Source of the DNA: Schistosoma haematobium
Taxonomy: Eukaryota; Platyhelminthes; Trematoda; Strigeidida; Schistosomatidae
Direction of reading: 5' to 3'
Length of the DNA: 64,000 nucleotides
NCBI RefSeq assembly: GCF_000699445.3
Contig: NC_067198.1
Coordinates: 30,817,536 to 30,881,535 of the forward strand
Both the position numbers and the translations under genes were made by a program. Under the pieces are notes generated by a model. That model searched no databases. It was not told the DNA's origin and saw only the letters and a list, made by a program, of their open reading frames with translations. The stretch's first letter is position 1; every line of letters begins with the position of its first letter. This document shows positions 36,576 to 49,034 of this stretch, piece after piece.

Positions 36576-36828
36576 TGACTACCTCCAACCACCATCTAAA
36601 TAGTTTACTAATTAGACTGTATAGAAGAAAAAAACATTAGTCGGATCAACTAAATATTGTATATAAAGATTATAATGATGACTTAGATGGAATGATCAGG
36701 TGATATATCTTTACAATTCAACCTGGAATTATTCTGAAGTTAGAAGTTCATTTGTATTATTGTGAATTTAAGTTAAGATTACTAAAATTTTCATTTCATG
36801 TTATTAAATTGTGTTAAATTATAGTGTT

Positions 36829-37080
36829 TGTGCTACTTATATTGACACCAGTAGTAGATGATGTTAGTCGTGAATAGAATGTCTGGCAGCAGAGAGACAA
36901 GAAGATCGAACAGTATAGAATCGAAACAGAATGCAATATGTATGAAAATGCAAGAACAATGAAGTCTGAGTCATTTTGAGACAATTGATGGACATTTTGC
37001 AAATTAAGCACTTACTTTATGATTGTTAGATTTTATTAACATGTCCTGTAATTTTGTGTTAAATACATTCGACTGTCCTC
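36829..37080 (+). repeat. R270 dispersed repeat, copy 2
   Basis: The most diverged R270 copy: TGCTACTTAT head, an AAGAAGATCGAACAGTATAG middle and ACTTACTTTATGATTGTTAG tail align with 34091 and 56683. Confidence 0.45.
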
Positions 37081-37958
37081 ACTGGTGTTCTTGTTCACTA
37101 CAAATAATTAGTCCGCATACATTTTATTTCTATTCCTTAAATACATCATTTACAATACGAATAAACAAATAATTACACTAACTTTTTAAAATATTTTACT
37201 ACATTCTCATAAACTTTGGATCATTCATGCCTATGTCTTTTCCAATCACTTTATATGTACAAATAAACTAGGTATTTCACGAAATACGTATATACCATAT
37301 ACAAAGTGTATTAATGTTTACTGACAAACTGAACAAGAAATTATTATCTAAGACTTCACTTTAAATTTATTGATGACAGTATGAACGTTCATAAAAAATG
37401 GCAGTTTCTACAGATAAGTGAAAAAGGTGAATCTCTAAAATTCATCAAGAAAACATAAATTATATAATTATTAGCGAATAATTGAGTGATTTTACTGATG
37501 TCTTTATTCGATTTTACTATAAATTACAAATTGTGAACATTTGAATCTGAAACTTTGAAAGAGCATTTTTGTGGCTTGATTAAACATTAATCAAACGTAA
37601 CCTTGAAGTGATGGTTTTCTCTTAGGGAACAATGGCCCATCGAATGTTTGATGAAATTAGGAGAGTTTCAAGATTTCATGGGATGTTCATGGTTGTTTAT
37701 GAAAATAACTAACAAAAGTAATCGCTTTTCTCAAATATTTCAAGAGAATCTGTGAATGTGATGAAGAATATAAATATGATACAATTCTAGAAATATCGTT
37801 CAAATTTTGTGTAGTTGGAAAAACGAAAATGTTTGACATCTAAGACTTTCGGGTTGCCGATTCTTTGCCAGAATAACTGATGATAAATTGGACATGAAGA
37901 AGCGCACTGTATAAACTATTTCAGGAAAATAACTGATAAGACAATAGGGGGTGAAAGA

Positions 37959-38207
37959 TTGGTTCAGCAAAGAGTTCTTTTTTCGGAGCATCAATTTTCA
38001 AAGCTGTACAATCGCAAACTTTTCACAGATCACTCAATCAAAGCGGACCCTGCGCTCACAGTCATCTACAAGATAAATAGAATGCCGCCAAAGGTAGTTA
38101 TATTGCATCTTCTTGACATTGCTGAAGCAATACCCATACATCTGAGGAAACGAGAATTATGCGTCCAAAAGAAATTGGTAAAATCTTTCCTTCTACCATG
38201 TTCTTAA
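37959..38207 (+). pseudogene. Probable Penelope-like retroelement C-terminal remnant
   Basis: An 82-codon frame contains IKADPALTVIYKINR, then IAEAIPIHLRKRELCVQKKL and a short hydrophobic end LLPCS. The ending AEA-AI-----LCVQK---LLPW is, as I recall it, a recurring tail of fluke retroelements of the Penelope-like type. That is recognition by memory and cannot be confirmed here. Upstream sequence (37600-37950) is too decayed to extend the frame. A pyrimidine-rich stretch follows to 38440. A relative of these elements would be a candidate enzyme source for the hammerhead repeats. Confidence 0.4.
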
Positions 38208-38927
38208 TTTTTCATAATTTTATTTCATCTCCATACTTTTCATCACACCTATCTGCTCCCTTTTTCTATCTTCTGCATAGACCTCTTACACCCCGACTGG
38301 TTTATTTCTGTTTATATGATCCTCCTAATTACACTTAATTTCGACATTTTATCTCATCATAATAAGCTTCCCCTTCCCAATTATAATTTTCCTATCTATC
38401 TTCATGATGAATATTCAAACCCTGATCAATAAAACTGATATTAGTTTCTCTGATAAAAAAATGTTTTAATAGATTTGTTTATTCTACCTCACTGTTACCA
38501 TGTTTAACAGAATTTTGTTATTACTTTTATTGTTAATAATATAATTTTAGCCATCCTGGAAAATAAATATATATTTTAGTAAAGTTTTTTTCTCTGAGCT
38601 GAAAGGTTTGGTTGTGGAGTTTTCGTTGTTCTTATCAGCACAAACGTCAGTATGCAGAACGCTGTACCAGTTTTTTGACCGATTGGTTGTTTACGTTTGA
38701 TGTAATAAATTCTTTTAACTCGAAATAACTGAAAATATACGAACAATAAACAATCTTGTTCATTGTGTTACTAATTTGACGAAACGAAAGTTGATTAGAC
38801 TCATTTGGTATCGTTTGTTTGAATCTTCTCATTGATTTCTAGGACTGTAATTGATCAGTCTGTTATTGGCATATTTACATTCTGTATAGATTGTTTCGAT
38901 ATTGTCTTGAGTCACAAACATTATAAC

Positions 38928-39023
38928 CAAAGATGGATGGCATGCAGACACATCTATCTAACGAGTCTCAAATAGGACGAAACGCGTTCCCTGGATTCCA
39001 CTACCAGCCACTATCCATCTTTG
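38928..39023 (+). ncRNA. Smalpha-type hammerhead, degenerate, with outer helix
   Basis: CTAACGA, GTCTC/GGAC with loop AAATA, GAAA, then CGCGTTCCCTGGATTCCAC closely follow the classical schistosome Smalpha hammerhead. One core base is changed (CUGA to CUAA), which should abolish cleavage. CAAAGATGGAT at 38928-38938 is perfectly complementary to ATCCATCTTTG at 39013-39023, an outer helix enclosing the whole motif. Confidence 0.65.
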
Positions 39024-39684
39024 CCTATAATAGTTGATTAACTTGACATAAATTTCACATCAGATGTAAAAAATAAAAAAGGCAAACAGATAACGGAACT
39101 AAGCCTTTTGTTAATTTATTGGTCAATTTAACAGAAAAATATCTTGTTTTTTTTATTGTTTTCATTTTTCTGTAGTCATTGTTTACGTGTTTATTTTAAT
39201 AAATAAGCAATAAACGTGCTTTTTGTTTTCATTTCATTTAAGAGATAGACAACGGCGGAAAAAAATAGGTTAGTTATTATGTTCGTAATACTTTGTAAAA
39301 AGAATCTAATCTATAAACGTACAAACCAGTGTTATTTTGTCAATCTGTTTTCAGCAATATAATTCAGCGGTTATTTTGAACTAAATGTATATATTCGTCC
39401 ATGTATCATATGATCGTTTCAGGTCTACAAATTTTCACATGTTTTAGTTATAGACAATAATAAGTTTTTTTTATAGAAAATATGGATAATAATTTATTAC
39501 TATTGATTTTTAGTTATAGAAGTCAATCAGACTAAAGATCATTGTTTGATTCAAGCTATTTCTGAAGAACTTTAAATTAGAAAATACTGAGATTTGTAAA
39601 TATATGACACTGTCATAACAATAGAATAATCCATGACATTCCAAATTGAATTATATGCTCATAATTATTGTACAAGTGAGTGGC

Positions 39685-39845
39685 TGTCTGGACTCAATAT
39701 TTAAGTGGATAGCGTGATCATGTTTTCAGTAAACTGTACTAAATTTGAGTCCCAGAATGAACATTAAGTCCATCTGACAAGTCCCAAATAGGCCGAAATG
39801 CGCATATCAGATTCCACTGTTAACCACATTCCACCTATTTTATAT
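39685..39845 (+). mobile_element. Smalpha-like repeat with degenerate hammerhead
   Basis: A tRNA-like head (AGTGGATAGCGTGATCATG, then TTTGAGTCCCAGAATGAAC) leads into CTGACAA, GTCCC-AAATA-GGCC, GAAA and a self-complementary ATGCGCAT, then CAGATTCCACTG. The core G-to-A change (CUGANGA to CUGACAA) and a broken stem II should inactivate it. Order and spacing match the Smalpha family of schistosomes. Confidence 0.65.
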
Positions 39846-40899
39846 TAAGTCGATAATTATTATTCATACTACTCTTTCTGTTAACCACCTTATCTGAATG
39901 CTGTTCCTCCGTATAGTTCTTCTTTTGAATTTTCGAAGTTTTAAAGTTTCTTCACTTATGATTTTATGAATTATTACTAGATTATGTTAGAAGCTAGTCG
40001 TAGCTAATCCGAACTACTTATTTCAAGTAACTTAATATTGGTTTCATTCATACATATATGTGTAATTTTCATGATAATGTTTCGCAAGGTCATAAAAAGA
40101 AGTTGATGTGAAAGTGAGGATTATAATAAGTCACAGTTGCAACTTTGCTTTCAGCGTTTGCTTCGCTCAAGATTTTGCTCACATTAATGTTCATTATCAG
40201 TCTTCTTTTTACTTGTACTGATTTTGCTTTTTTATACAGTAGATGATCGTGGCAGTGTAAAGTACTGTATCATTTCCTCTAAGTTCTACATTATAAGCTT
40301 TACTGTTTCTAAAATGAAACAGAATAGTGGTTTTATCCTCGAGAGATGTTCATTTTGAAAAAAGGATGGAAAATTGAACTTACAAGAATACTTTATTTAC
40401 CTGTGAAAAAATAGGTACGTTAAAATTCTGCATCTAGGTTGTGGAACCACATTGTGTCCATTATTGTTATCAGGTTTAAAACCACGATATGAAGAAATTA
40501 ATCTGCTAGCTATATTGTTAAATCTTATCAACTAAAATAATTAATACTTTTTTTATGCATAATGAGGCATATTCTACGTCAGTGTCTATATAGGGTGCTA
40601 AGATGAGTGGAAAATACTTCATACTGACCATACTAAGTAGACTCAAATTATTGAATCTTATATTACTGACCTATACAGTTCACTGAAACCACCTTAAATT
40701 ATAGAACCCACTGCTTTGAAAAGCCAAATACATTTTTTCTTTGGTTCTCGGCCACAAAGTTTGTTTTTAGACTCATGGCACAAACCAATGTTACACTTTC
40801 GTTCGATTGTCCTAAATCTCCAATTTGTTGTTATACTATTTGTTGTGTCTTTTAGCCGGTTAATTATCATTTGACTTATCCGTTAATCGGAATACGACT

Positions 40900-41340
40900 T
40901 ATACAATCTTAACACCGTGCCAAACCAATGACGTTCGAGCTGTATGAGCAGCCGAATGCCCTTATTAGTCCTTTTTCCTACTAGCCCTGCCAGTTGAGTC
41001 CAGAACACCAACGCCAGCTTCCACTATGCGAATCATTTATTTCAGACATGCTTGGTTTATATGCAAGCCAAACAGACCACAAAATAGGAAATAACATCTG
41101 TACAATATTAAGCCAAAAAGTAGCTGTGATTACAGGAGTCGGTAATTAATAAACTGGACATAACTTCAGCATGGCAAATTTTATGATAATAGTCTATGGG
41201 TTGAAATAGTTTATAATAGGAGGAATATGAATATACATAATCTAGTTACTTAACAAATGTACAATAAGAGTATATGTACGGTATTAGCCCATAAATAGAT
41301 CTCAACAGTTACCATCCATTATTCTCGTTAGTGTATAACA
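40900..41340 (-). repeat. Solo-LTR-like repeat, family L2, copy 2
   Basis: It aligns with 31180-31657 and 60519-60998 and ends GTGTATAACA. The left end is diverged, so its start is approximate. Confidence 0.5.
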
Positions 41341-41811
41341 CTAACCACTACTGAATATCACAGTTGGTAATGCGTAATACTATGTTCATGTCAATAATCA
41401 AATATCAAGCAAATACAAAATCCTTTTCTCCTTGGTTTATGATATTGCTTGGCTTTGGTTTCTAGTCAACAGACTATGTTTGAATAAAACTACCTTAGAC
41501 TCTGTCATATATCTCCATAAATTAAAATGATATTTATTCAGATGTTATAATGATTGAACAGTACACATGGGTGTTAGATGACATATCAAGGAAGTTATTT
41601 GAGCACGTGGATCGATTCATTTCCATTAATTAATTCACAACAAGATGAATTAATATCCCTTCAAATATCTGAATAAAATGACATTCAGAATTATTGCAAT
41701 CACTGATTAACAAATTTCTTAAAGAAGACTAATTTTGAACAACAATCATTACTCATTAATAGTAGAGGGATATATTAGGTACCAAAATACGATACTTGGT
41801 AATTCAAATAC

Positions 41812-42130
41812 ATCGATCAGTCAGTTATTCATATCCAACTTGAAACGTAGTAAATCAATTCAAGTCGCCACACCACATTTGTACAGAAAGATAAAATTTC
41901 CAAAACAAATCCTAGGGTAGTTAAATTAGTAACAGTATCAGTGGTAACAGGACATATTACATATGGAAAAAAGAAAATTGTATGGAATTCTGAAACTCAT
42001 GATCTAAAGGAACAATGAATGAATTCATCTGAGCCATCAAGAATAATTTTGAGCTATATCATTCAACGTCTTCAACCACTAGTTAAGATAATCACTTACA
42101 TCCTCAGTACTCAAGCAAAAAAAGTGAACA
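41812..42130 (-). mobile_element. Decayed 3' end of a family B LINE
   Basis: On the minus strand it aligns with 28434-28760: ATGATATAGCTCAAAATTAT, TGTACAAATGTGGTGTGGC and an AACTGACTGATCG end. The frame is lost. Confidence 0.5.
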
Positions 42131-42912
42131 CTAGGAAAGCTTACTGTACCCTTTTCATACCTTGTCATTCACTTAGATATTATTGTATTAGCTCCAATAC
42201 AGACCTAATTAAAAATAAATTAGAAAATTCTTTTATTATATAATATGTGGATTAAATAGTTCGTCATGGTAATAATAAGAAAAAGGTCATGTGAATAACA
42301 GCAAAACTATTTCATAAATAACAATCCGATCGAACAATATACTTAGATTAAATCATGACATTTGTATTGATCGATTTCACTTCTAATGAACTATTGCGGT
42401 TTTGAGTTTTATCAGATAATTTATAAAATCCTAATGTACAAAGTTGAAAATATGCGGAGGAATTCTTTGACGTTTACCATTTAACCAACTCAACAGTTAA
42501 CAGACAGATAAATTATGACATGAATGATGAACCAATTATTTGTAAATACATGACGTACTGTATGATGTGAAGATATATCAGTGGCGATCAATGGAATAAC
42601 TGGAAAAATAAAAAAAAACGAAATAAGATACGTTTAATCAAACAGTTTAGAGTGATTGGAATAAGTAGAAGGATTATGAAATCCGTATCAAACAGTAGAT
42701 AAACAAGTGACGACAGGCTAAGATAATAACTAAAGTTACATACTTAACCCAACTAGTCAATCCTTATCCTTTTATGGAAATTAAGTGATATAACTACTAA
42801 GTAAAGTAAGCTCCAAAAGGTAGAGGAGACCATTTGGGTTGAAGTGCACAATATCAACTGATAAAAATGAGAAATTATCAATATGAGGTTTTGTAGACTG
42901 ATAATTTTTTGA

Positions 42913-43083
42913 TTGAGATCATGTATCGATTGATGTTAGACCACCATGGAAAACCTGGAAGCAATGAACGGCCGTTTCGTCTTAGTACGGAACTCCCCAG
43001 CAGTGCTCACCCACGACCCCGCTCGCGGGACTTTCGGTCTCGCGTGAACGCTTAATAATAAACCACCGATTCGACATCCAGAG
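42913..43083 (-). mobile_element. Hammerhead repeat family H2, partial copy
   Basis: The minus strand carries the decayed tRNA-like head and the hammerhead at 42961-43006, ending in TTTTCCATGGTGGTCTAAC. The core is CTGGGGA (A to G), so it is predicted inactive. Stem II (GTTCCG/AAGAC) is weak and stem III ACGGCCGT is intact. It abuts the LINE at 43140. Confidence 0.7.
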
Positions 43084-43139
43084 GTATACAACTCACAATT
43101 CAAGGAATTTAAAACTAACAAGGCAAACATTTCTCACAA

Positions 43140-44156
<1,017 letters not shown>

Positions 44157-44838
44157 GTGGTCATGTTAGTCATTTACATTATTCACGTATCTTTTTAAAT
44201 TATTCTGAATAGGAGTTGGAACAGATCAAGTAGTTTCCAGTTGAATAGTCCTCTCTCTCTTGAAGGCTTGTCAACCAATTAGGTGACAGGATAGTTTTCA
44301 TCTCTCTATTCAAGGCAGTTAGTTTCACTTCAAACTCACGCCATGCTAGCCTCAATGTTGAACAAGTCAACCTATCGTGTCAAGGCCTTGATATAGATTG
44401 AGACCAGTTATTTTCTGTATATTAGTAGGTAGATAGATCAAGGAAGTAACTCGCTGATAAATAAGTTAATACTTGAAAGTACCACTGGTTGTGTATATCA
44501 TGTTATTATCAGATAGGTATTATTTATTTATTTATTTGAACAATTAAATACTGGTACAAGAGGGCACCAAATATAGATGCGCCACACAAAACAATGAGAA
44601 TTTAAGAAGAAAAAAAAACGAAGGTAAGGGGCGTAAAAAAAGAACAATAACGAACAGATTAGTGTAAGGTAGTGTAATAATAATTAATATTATAATGGAG
44701 GGGACGGAAAGGTACAATCAGAAGGAATCTTTCAGTTAAGGAAGAAACAACCACTTTTTATGAAGAAAGTAAAAGAAGGTTACTGCAGGATCGCCACTGG
44801 CTTCTATTCTGAGCCATATCTGATAACGTCTCTAGCCA

Positions 44839-45222
44839 CTATGTCGCACCATCTGTCGGACCCCAGCCAGGGAGTCGTGAAGGTCTAACACAAGCCAGTC
44901 TTTTGCAGCTTTCTTTCATACCACGACACCATGTCATACACTGATCACCTCTCCGCTTTTTCCAACCAGTCCCAGAGTCGGCAAATAATGCACGACGTGG
45001 AATTCTCTGGGACGACATTCGTAGAACATGTCCAAGCCACCGAAGTCGGTGTTTCAAGATGGTGACACCGATTGGATTATCGTCTCTGCGCCCGAATACA
45101 CGATGCCGAACCTCTGCATTACTGACATGGTGTTGCCACTGGATGTCAGCAATCCTACGAAGACATCGATGATCGAACACAGAGTCGTCTAACATCCTCA
45201 ACTCGGAGAGGCCAGGTTTCAC
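44839..45222 (-). pseudogene. LINE-A reverse transcriptase C-terminus
   Basis: A frame of 127 codons with VFDHRCLRRIADIQWQHHVS, LRWLGHVLRM and a CVRPSRLPGWGPTD end, in a different frame from 45155-46084. These are the thumb/C-terminal blocks seen also in family B at 28664-29459, so families A and B are related. Confidence 0.75.
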
Positions 45223-46084
45223 AAGCGTAGAGTAGAACTGCTCTCACTGACGCGTTGTAGATCCGACCTTTTACAGCCAGACTAACAGCACGAAGGCGCC
45301 AAAGGTGGCCCAGATTGGCATAAGCCGTTCTGGCTTTCACTATACGTGCATTGATCTCATCACTCACGCCACCACCAGCACTTATGCAGCTACCCAGATA
45401 CACGAACTTCTCGACTACTTCTATCTGCTCACCATCCAGGGTGAGTACAGGATTAGGATCCTGCCAGTCTTGTAGAAGTACTTTGCACTTCGAAGGTGCA
45501 AAGCACATGCCATGCCTACGGACATTGATCGCCAACTGATTAAGCGCGAATTGCATGTCTTGGGCATTATCGCACAGTAAGACAATATCATCCGCATACT
45601 CAAGGTCGAGAAGTCTTTCTCCAGGCAACAGATCCACACCACCATTACATACATTCATCAGAGCTGTTTCCAGAATGTCATCGATGGCAAAGTTGAAGAG
45701 GAATGGTGAGATTGGGCAACCCTGCTTAACCCCACTGCTCGAATGGAACAATGGAGAGAGGTGGTTGTATCCCCTCACTCTGCCTGAAGTGTTTGTATAT
45801 AGGGCTTTTAGGATGTTAATAAACTTCTCAGGCACACCCTTCTTCAATAGACAATCCCAGAGAACAGTCCTATCCAACGAATCGAAGACAGCCCTGATGT
45901 CAAGAAACACTACGATTGTTGGCCTTTGATAAGTATGGCGGTGTTCTAACATTTGGCGGAGGGTGAAGATAAGATCAATACATTCTCGACCAGAACGAAA
46001 CCCAGCCTGCTCCTCGCGAGTCAATCTTTCTCGAGTTTTGAAACAACCTACGAAGTATGACGGAAGCCAATAGCTTGGACGCAA
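45155..46084 (-). pseudogene. LINE-A reverse transcriptase core
   Basis: A 309-residue frame with EEQAGFRSGRECID, the FLDIRAVFDSLDR block (the first catalytic Asp lies in FLD), GVKQGCPISPFLFNFAIDD, LEYADDIVLL with the catalytic YADD, and FAPSKCKVLLQDW and KFVYLGSCISAGGG. FLDIRAVFDS departs from the usual FLD-KAAFDS, an Ile-Arg for Lys change of uncertain effect. The frame is lost near 45200. Confidence 0.85.
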
Positions 46085-46166
46085 CCGGAAGTAGACTTAT
46101 CCCCCGATAGTTGTTACAGGAACGACGTGAACCCTTTTTAAAGATAGGGACAACTATCGACTCATT

Positions 46167-46499
46167 CTATGACGTTGATACACTCTCTAGCTCCCACACC
46201 TTTGTAAACAACGTCGTCAGTTCCTTAGTCAGAAAGTCACCACCATCGTTAAAAAGGGCAGGAGATAAGTCATCTGGGCCAGGTGATTTGTAACACTTCA
46301 AGAGTTGAAGTTCCTTGCGGACTTCCGCCTCATTTGGTGGATAAGTCGTCACCGGCCATGGAGGGCAGGACAGTCTGACCGATGTTGCCGGAGCAGCAGG
46401 CCAGCTGAACTGCCCTTCGAAAAATTCTGCCCATCGTCCAAGACGTCGATTGATGTTAGTGATTTGCATCCCATCATCCTCGCAGATTGTTTCGCTCAC
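46167..46499 (-). pseudogene. LINE-A segment between endonuclease and reverse transcriptase
   Basis: A 110-codon frame with a WAEFFEGQFSWP linker, then LQLLKCYKSPGPDDLSPALF, the start of the reverse-transcriptase domain (SPGPDD motif). It is shifted relative to both neighbours. Confidence 0.7.
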
Positions 46500-46629
46500 A
46501 CCAGACTTCTTGCTGCCAGTGGTTCGGATGAGTTAGAAGAGCTTCCGGTAATTACCAGATGCAGCTGCTGCTTCCAGCTCATTAGCACGCTTGGGCTACC
46601 AGGCTTCTCGGTCCTTACGCAAGCTTTTC

Positions 46630-47742
46630 TCAATTTTCTTTACGTAACATCCTTCTTTTGGGGTCAAACTCACAGTCACTCAGAGTAGACCGACGAGCTT
46701 CGATGAGTTGTAAGGAGCCTGAAGAAACCCAGTGCTTATAAGCGAGACGTTTCGCGAAGCCGCAAGCTGTTTTACTCACCATTTTCGTGGCGTCATGAAG
46801 TTGCAACCAATTCTCATCTATACTTTTCTGTGGAATGGTAGCTAGCCTAGAAGCTAGCTCGGTTGGATACTTACTTGCAACAGAAGTTGCAACCAGCTTG
46901 CTAATATCAATCCGTTGATGGCGGTCACTTCGTTGGCCACTGAAAAGTAAGGTCAGATTTGCGCAGACCAAGGCGTGGTCACAGTCCAGATAGGTACTCC
47001 AAAAGGAGCGGCAGTCTTGTACACAACCACGCCAGCGGTAGCTGATCGCGATGTGATCAATCTGAGTCCAGGCTTGAAATGCAGAGGGAGGACGCAAGGT
47101 GGCACATCGGCGATGACTGTGCCGAAAGTTAGTGCTAGCCAGAAACAGGTTGTGGTCTGTGTACAGTTGCAGTAGACGGTCCCCGTTATCTGACCTGCGA
47201 CCAACAAGTCCCCATGGGCCAATATCTATCGAACGCACTTTCTGGAGAAGAACAGATAACTGGTGGTGAAACTCATCCTTGATTGCATCCGGGCTGCAAT
47301 CTGTCGGAGCATAGGCGGAGATGACGAAAATACATCGTTTCTCACGCCGATTTCTTCCCACTTTGATGGAACTCTCTAATCTAACAGCACATAACCGACT
47401 GTTAATGGGGATCCAATCGATTAGTGCTGCCTCAGCTCTAGCGCTTAGTGCAACACCAACGCCAGCAAGACCAGACGAAGATGCCATAGGGTCCCCGGAT
47501 AAGCGCACGTAAAACAAGCTTTTCGAAGCGACAGATGGAGATCGAATTTGTAGTACTTCACCAGAGTCATGAATACGGGTCTCGGATAGACAACAAACGT
47601 CGATAGTAAGACTTTCCAAAGACATAGCCAGCCCTATTTGTTGTCCGACCTGCATAAATGTGTGAACGTTGAAGGCAGCCAGTTTGAACGGTGCACGTGG
47701 TTTCAGAATAACTGCTCCAGTATTCGTATTCGGTGGTGACAT
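46630..47742 (-). pseudogene. LINE-A endonuclease domain (inactivated)
   Basis: A 370-residue frame opening MSPPNTNTGAV. Apurinic-endonuclease blocks are in order: AAFNVHTF (about 20-27), CCLSETRI with catalytic Glu (about 50-57), ISAYAPTD, TQIDHIAI and CDHALV. The block GDFNA, which supplies a catalytic Asp/Asn in this family and usually sits just before the GPWGLVGRRSDNG motif, is missing at about 47210-47235, consistent with a small in-frame deletion. The usual SDH reads CDH (46978-46986). Both changes should abolish nicking. Confidence 0.8.
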
Positions 47743-48663
47743 ACAATTTTCAACCGAACAATGACTCGAGAACGTTTAGATAGAACCGTGTTTCCACCAT
47801 ATACAAGCTGCTGTATAAGTCGAAAAATAAGGATACAGAGTGGAAATAAAAGAGAGTGAATAAATGACGTAAATAGTAATAATAATAGTAATAATAATGT
47901 GAATCGTTTGATTGTTAATCGAGGCAGAACAAGTATTTCCCATAATTATCAACAGTTCACCGTATTTGTGTGAGGGCTGTGATACTGTCCGGGTGCCCAG
48001 ACCAAAGCAGGCGGTTATCTTCGGGGGCCACACCCCGAGCCTTTGACCTGAAGGTCTGACCCACAAGGTAGTACAGCATCGTGAGGAGATGTAGTCTCAT
48101 GGTAGCCGGTGACCAACGATTGGTTCATACGCCATTTGTCCCGTCAGGGTACTGGAGCCTATGTGCACCATTGATTTGGAATCCGGTTAAAGCGCCGGAC
48201 ATTCGCTTTTCGTCCTCTCATTTTCGTAAACAACAGTAATGCTACGAGAAGACAGTGAGTAGGACTTCCCTGGCAGAGGCTGTATACACGTGGCCGTGTG
48301 AGAGCATTTCGAGAGGGAAGGTGGGCTTAACCCACTCTCGACCATACCAGGGCATTTGGGGGCTAGATAGGTATAGTTCCAGTTTCTTACTATAAGATCC
48401 AATTAATCAAGTTGTAACAACTAAAATGCCAGCTAATTTACTAGTATGAGTTTTTGATTGGTGACAGTAAAATATTCAACAGATGACGTATCTCTTACTA
48501 TCCATTTATCTTATAAACTCGAATCTAGCATGGTATGCTAATCCATGGCAGAGTATAGGCTGGAGTAGTTGAAATAGATCCACTACAATGAAAATTATAT
48601 TGCAGTTCACATTATTTCTAAGATTTAACCGTTAATTTTGTAAAGGTGGTTTCGTATTCCTAA

Positions 48664-49034
48664 TCAGAAAGGGGTTTTGTGGATAATGTGGTAACTTAGT
48701 AGTTGAATTCATGTGTTAATTGGCGCTAGACCACCATGGAAAACCTGGAGGTACCGAACGGCCGTTTCGTACTAATATGGGACTCCTCAACAGTGCGCAT
48801 CCACGATCCCGTACTAAAGGAATTCGAACCCGGGATCTTCAATCTCGTGTGCGGACCCTTAACCTCTAGACCACTGAGCCGATATCCGACGGTGTTACTG
48901 TTTAACTTCAACCAATGCATGAGATTGCGCCACCGTCCACCATTGTCATCAGTGAGTTACTATCACAACAGACCGCGTTGAAATCCATTGGTTACTGCCT
49001 CTCACTAGAACTTCAGGAAATACTTCTTGAAGCC
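48664..49034 (-). mobile_element. Hammerhead repeat family H2, nearly complete unit
   Basis: The minus strand holds the upstream part, a tRNA-like head with A-box (GTGGTCTAGAGGTTAAG, about 48867-48883), a B-box-like GGGTTCGAATTC, a hammerhead at 48751-48796 and the tail to ATCCACAAAACCCC. The ribozyme core reads TTGAGGA (C to U), with a one-mismatch stem I, so it is probably weak or dead. TAATCA occurs at both flanks (about 48659 and 49044), too short to count as a duplication. Confidence 0.75.

Larger units (their letters stand above)
35885..36600. mobile_element. Hammerhead repeat family H1: inverted dimer in a single insertion
   Basis: A 716-bp insertion flanked by a perfect 14-bp duplication, TAGTTTACTAATTA, at 35871-35884 and 36601-36614. 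The left arm (35885 to about 36244) is on the minus strand and the right arm (about 36243-36600) on the plus strand. Each arm is one 345-bp unit plus a short repeat of its own beginning: CAATTGATTGATCAC at 35885 and 36230, and ACCACCATCTAAAT at 36243 and 36588. A unit contains a tRNA-like head, one hammerhead and about 220 bp of tail with no coding. The two arms start at different points of the unit, so they are circular permutations of each other, and the whole forms an almost perfect palindrome. Confidence 0.92.
44521..48364 (-). mobile_element. Full-length RTE-like LINE, family A (3844 bp)
   Basis: The perfect 10-bp duplication AGATAGGTAT at 44511-44520 and 48365-48374 bounds the element. 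On the minus strand it has a 5' region of about 620 bp opening GCCCCCAAATGCCC, an AP-type endonuclease, a reverse transcriptase, a 3' UTR and a tail of TTTGTGTGGCGCATC, TTGTACCAG and AAATA repeats. The coding part is broken by frameshifts near 46500-46630, 46090-46170 and 45155-45222. It is the only complete LINE in the window, and its ends match both ends of the short derivatives at 18961, 22746 and 30618. Confidence 0.9.

Noticed and set aside
39774..39820. An active Smalpha hammerhead
   Set aside because: Core G changed to A and stem II mispaired; annotated as degenerate.
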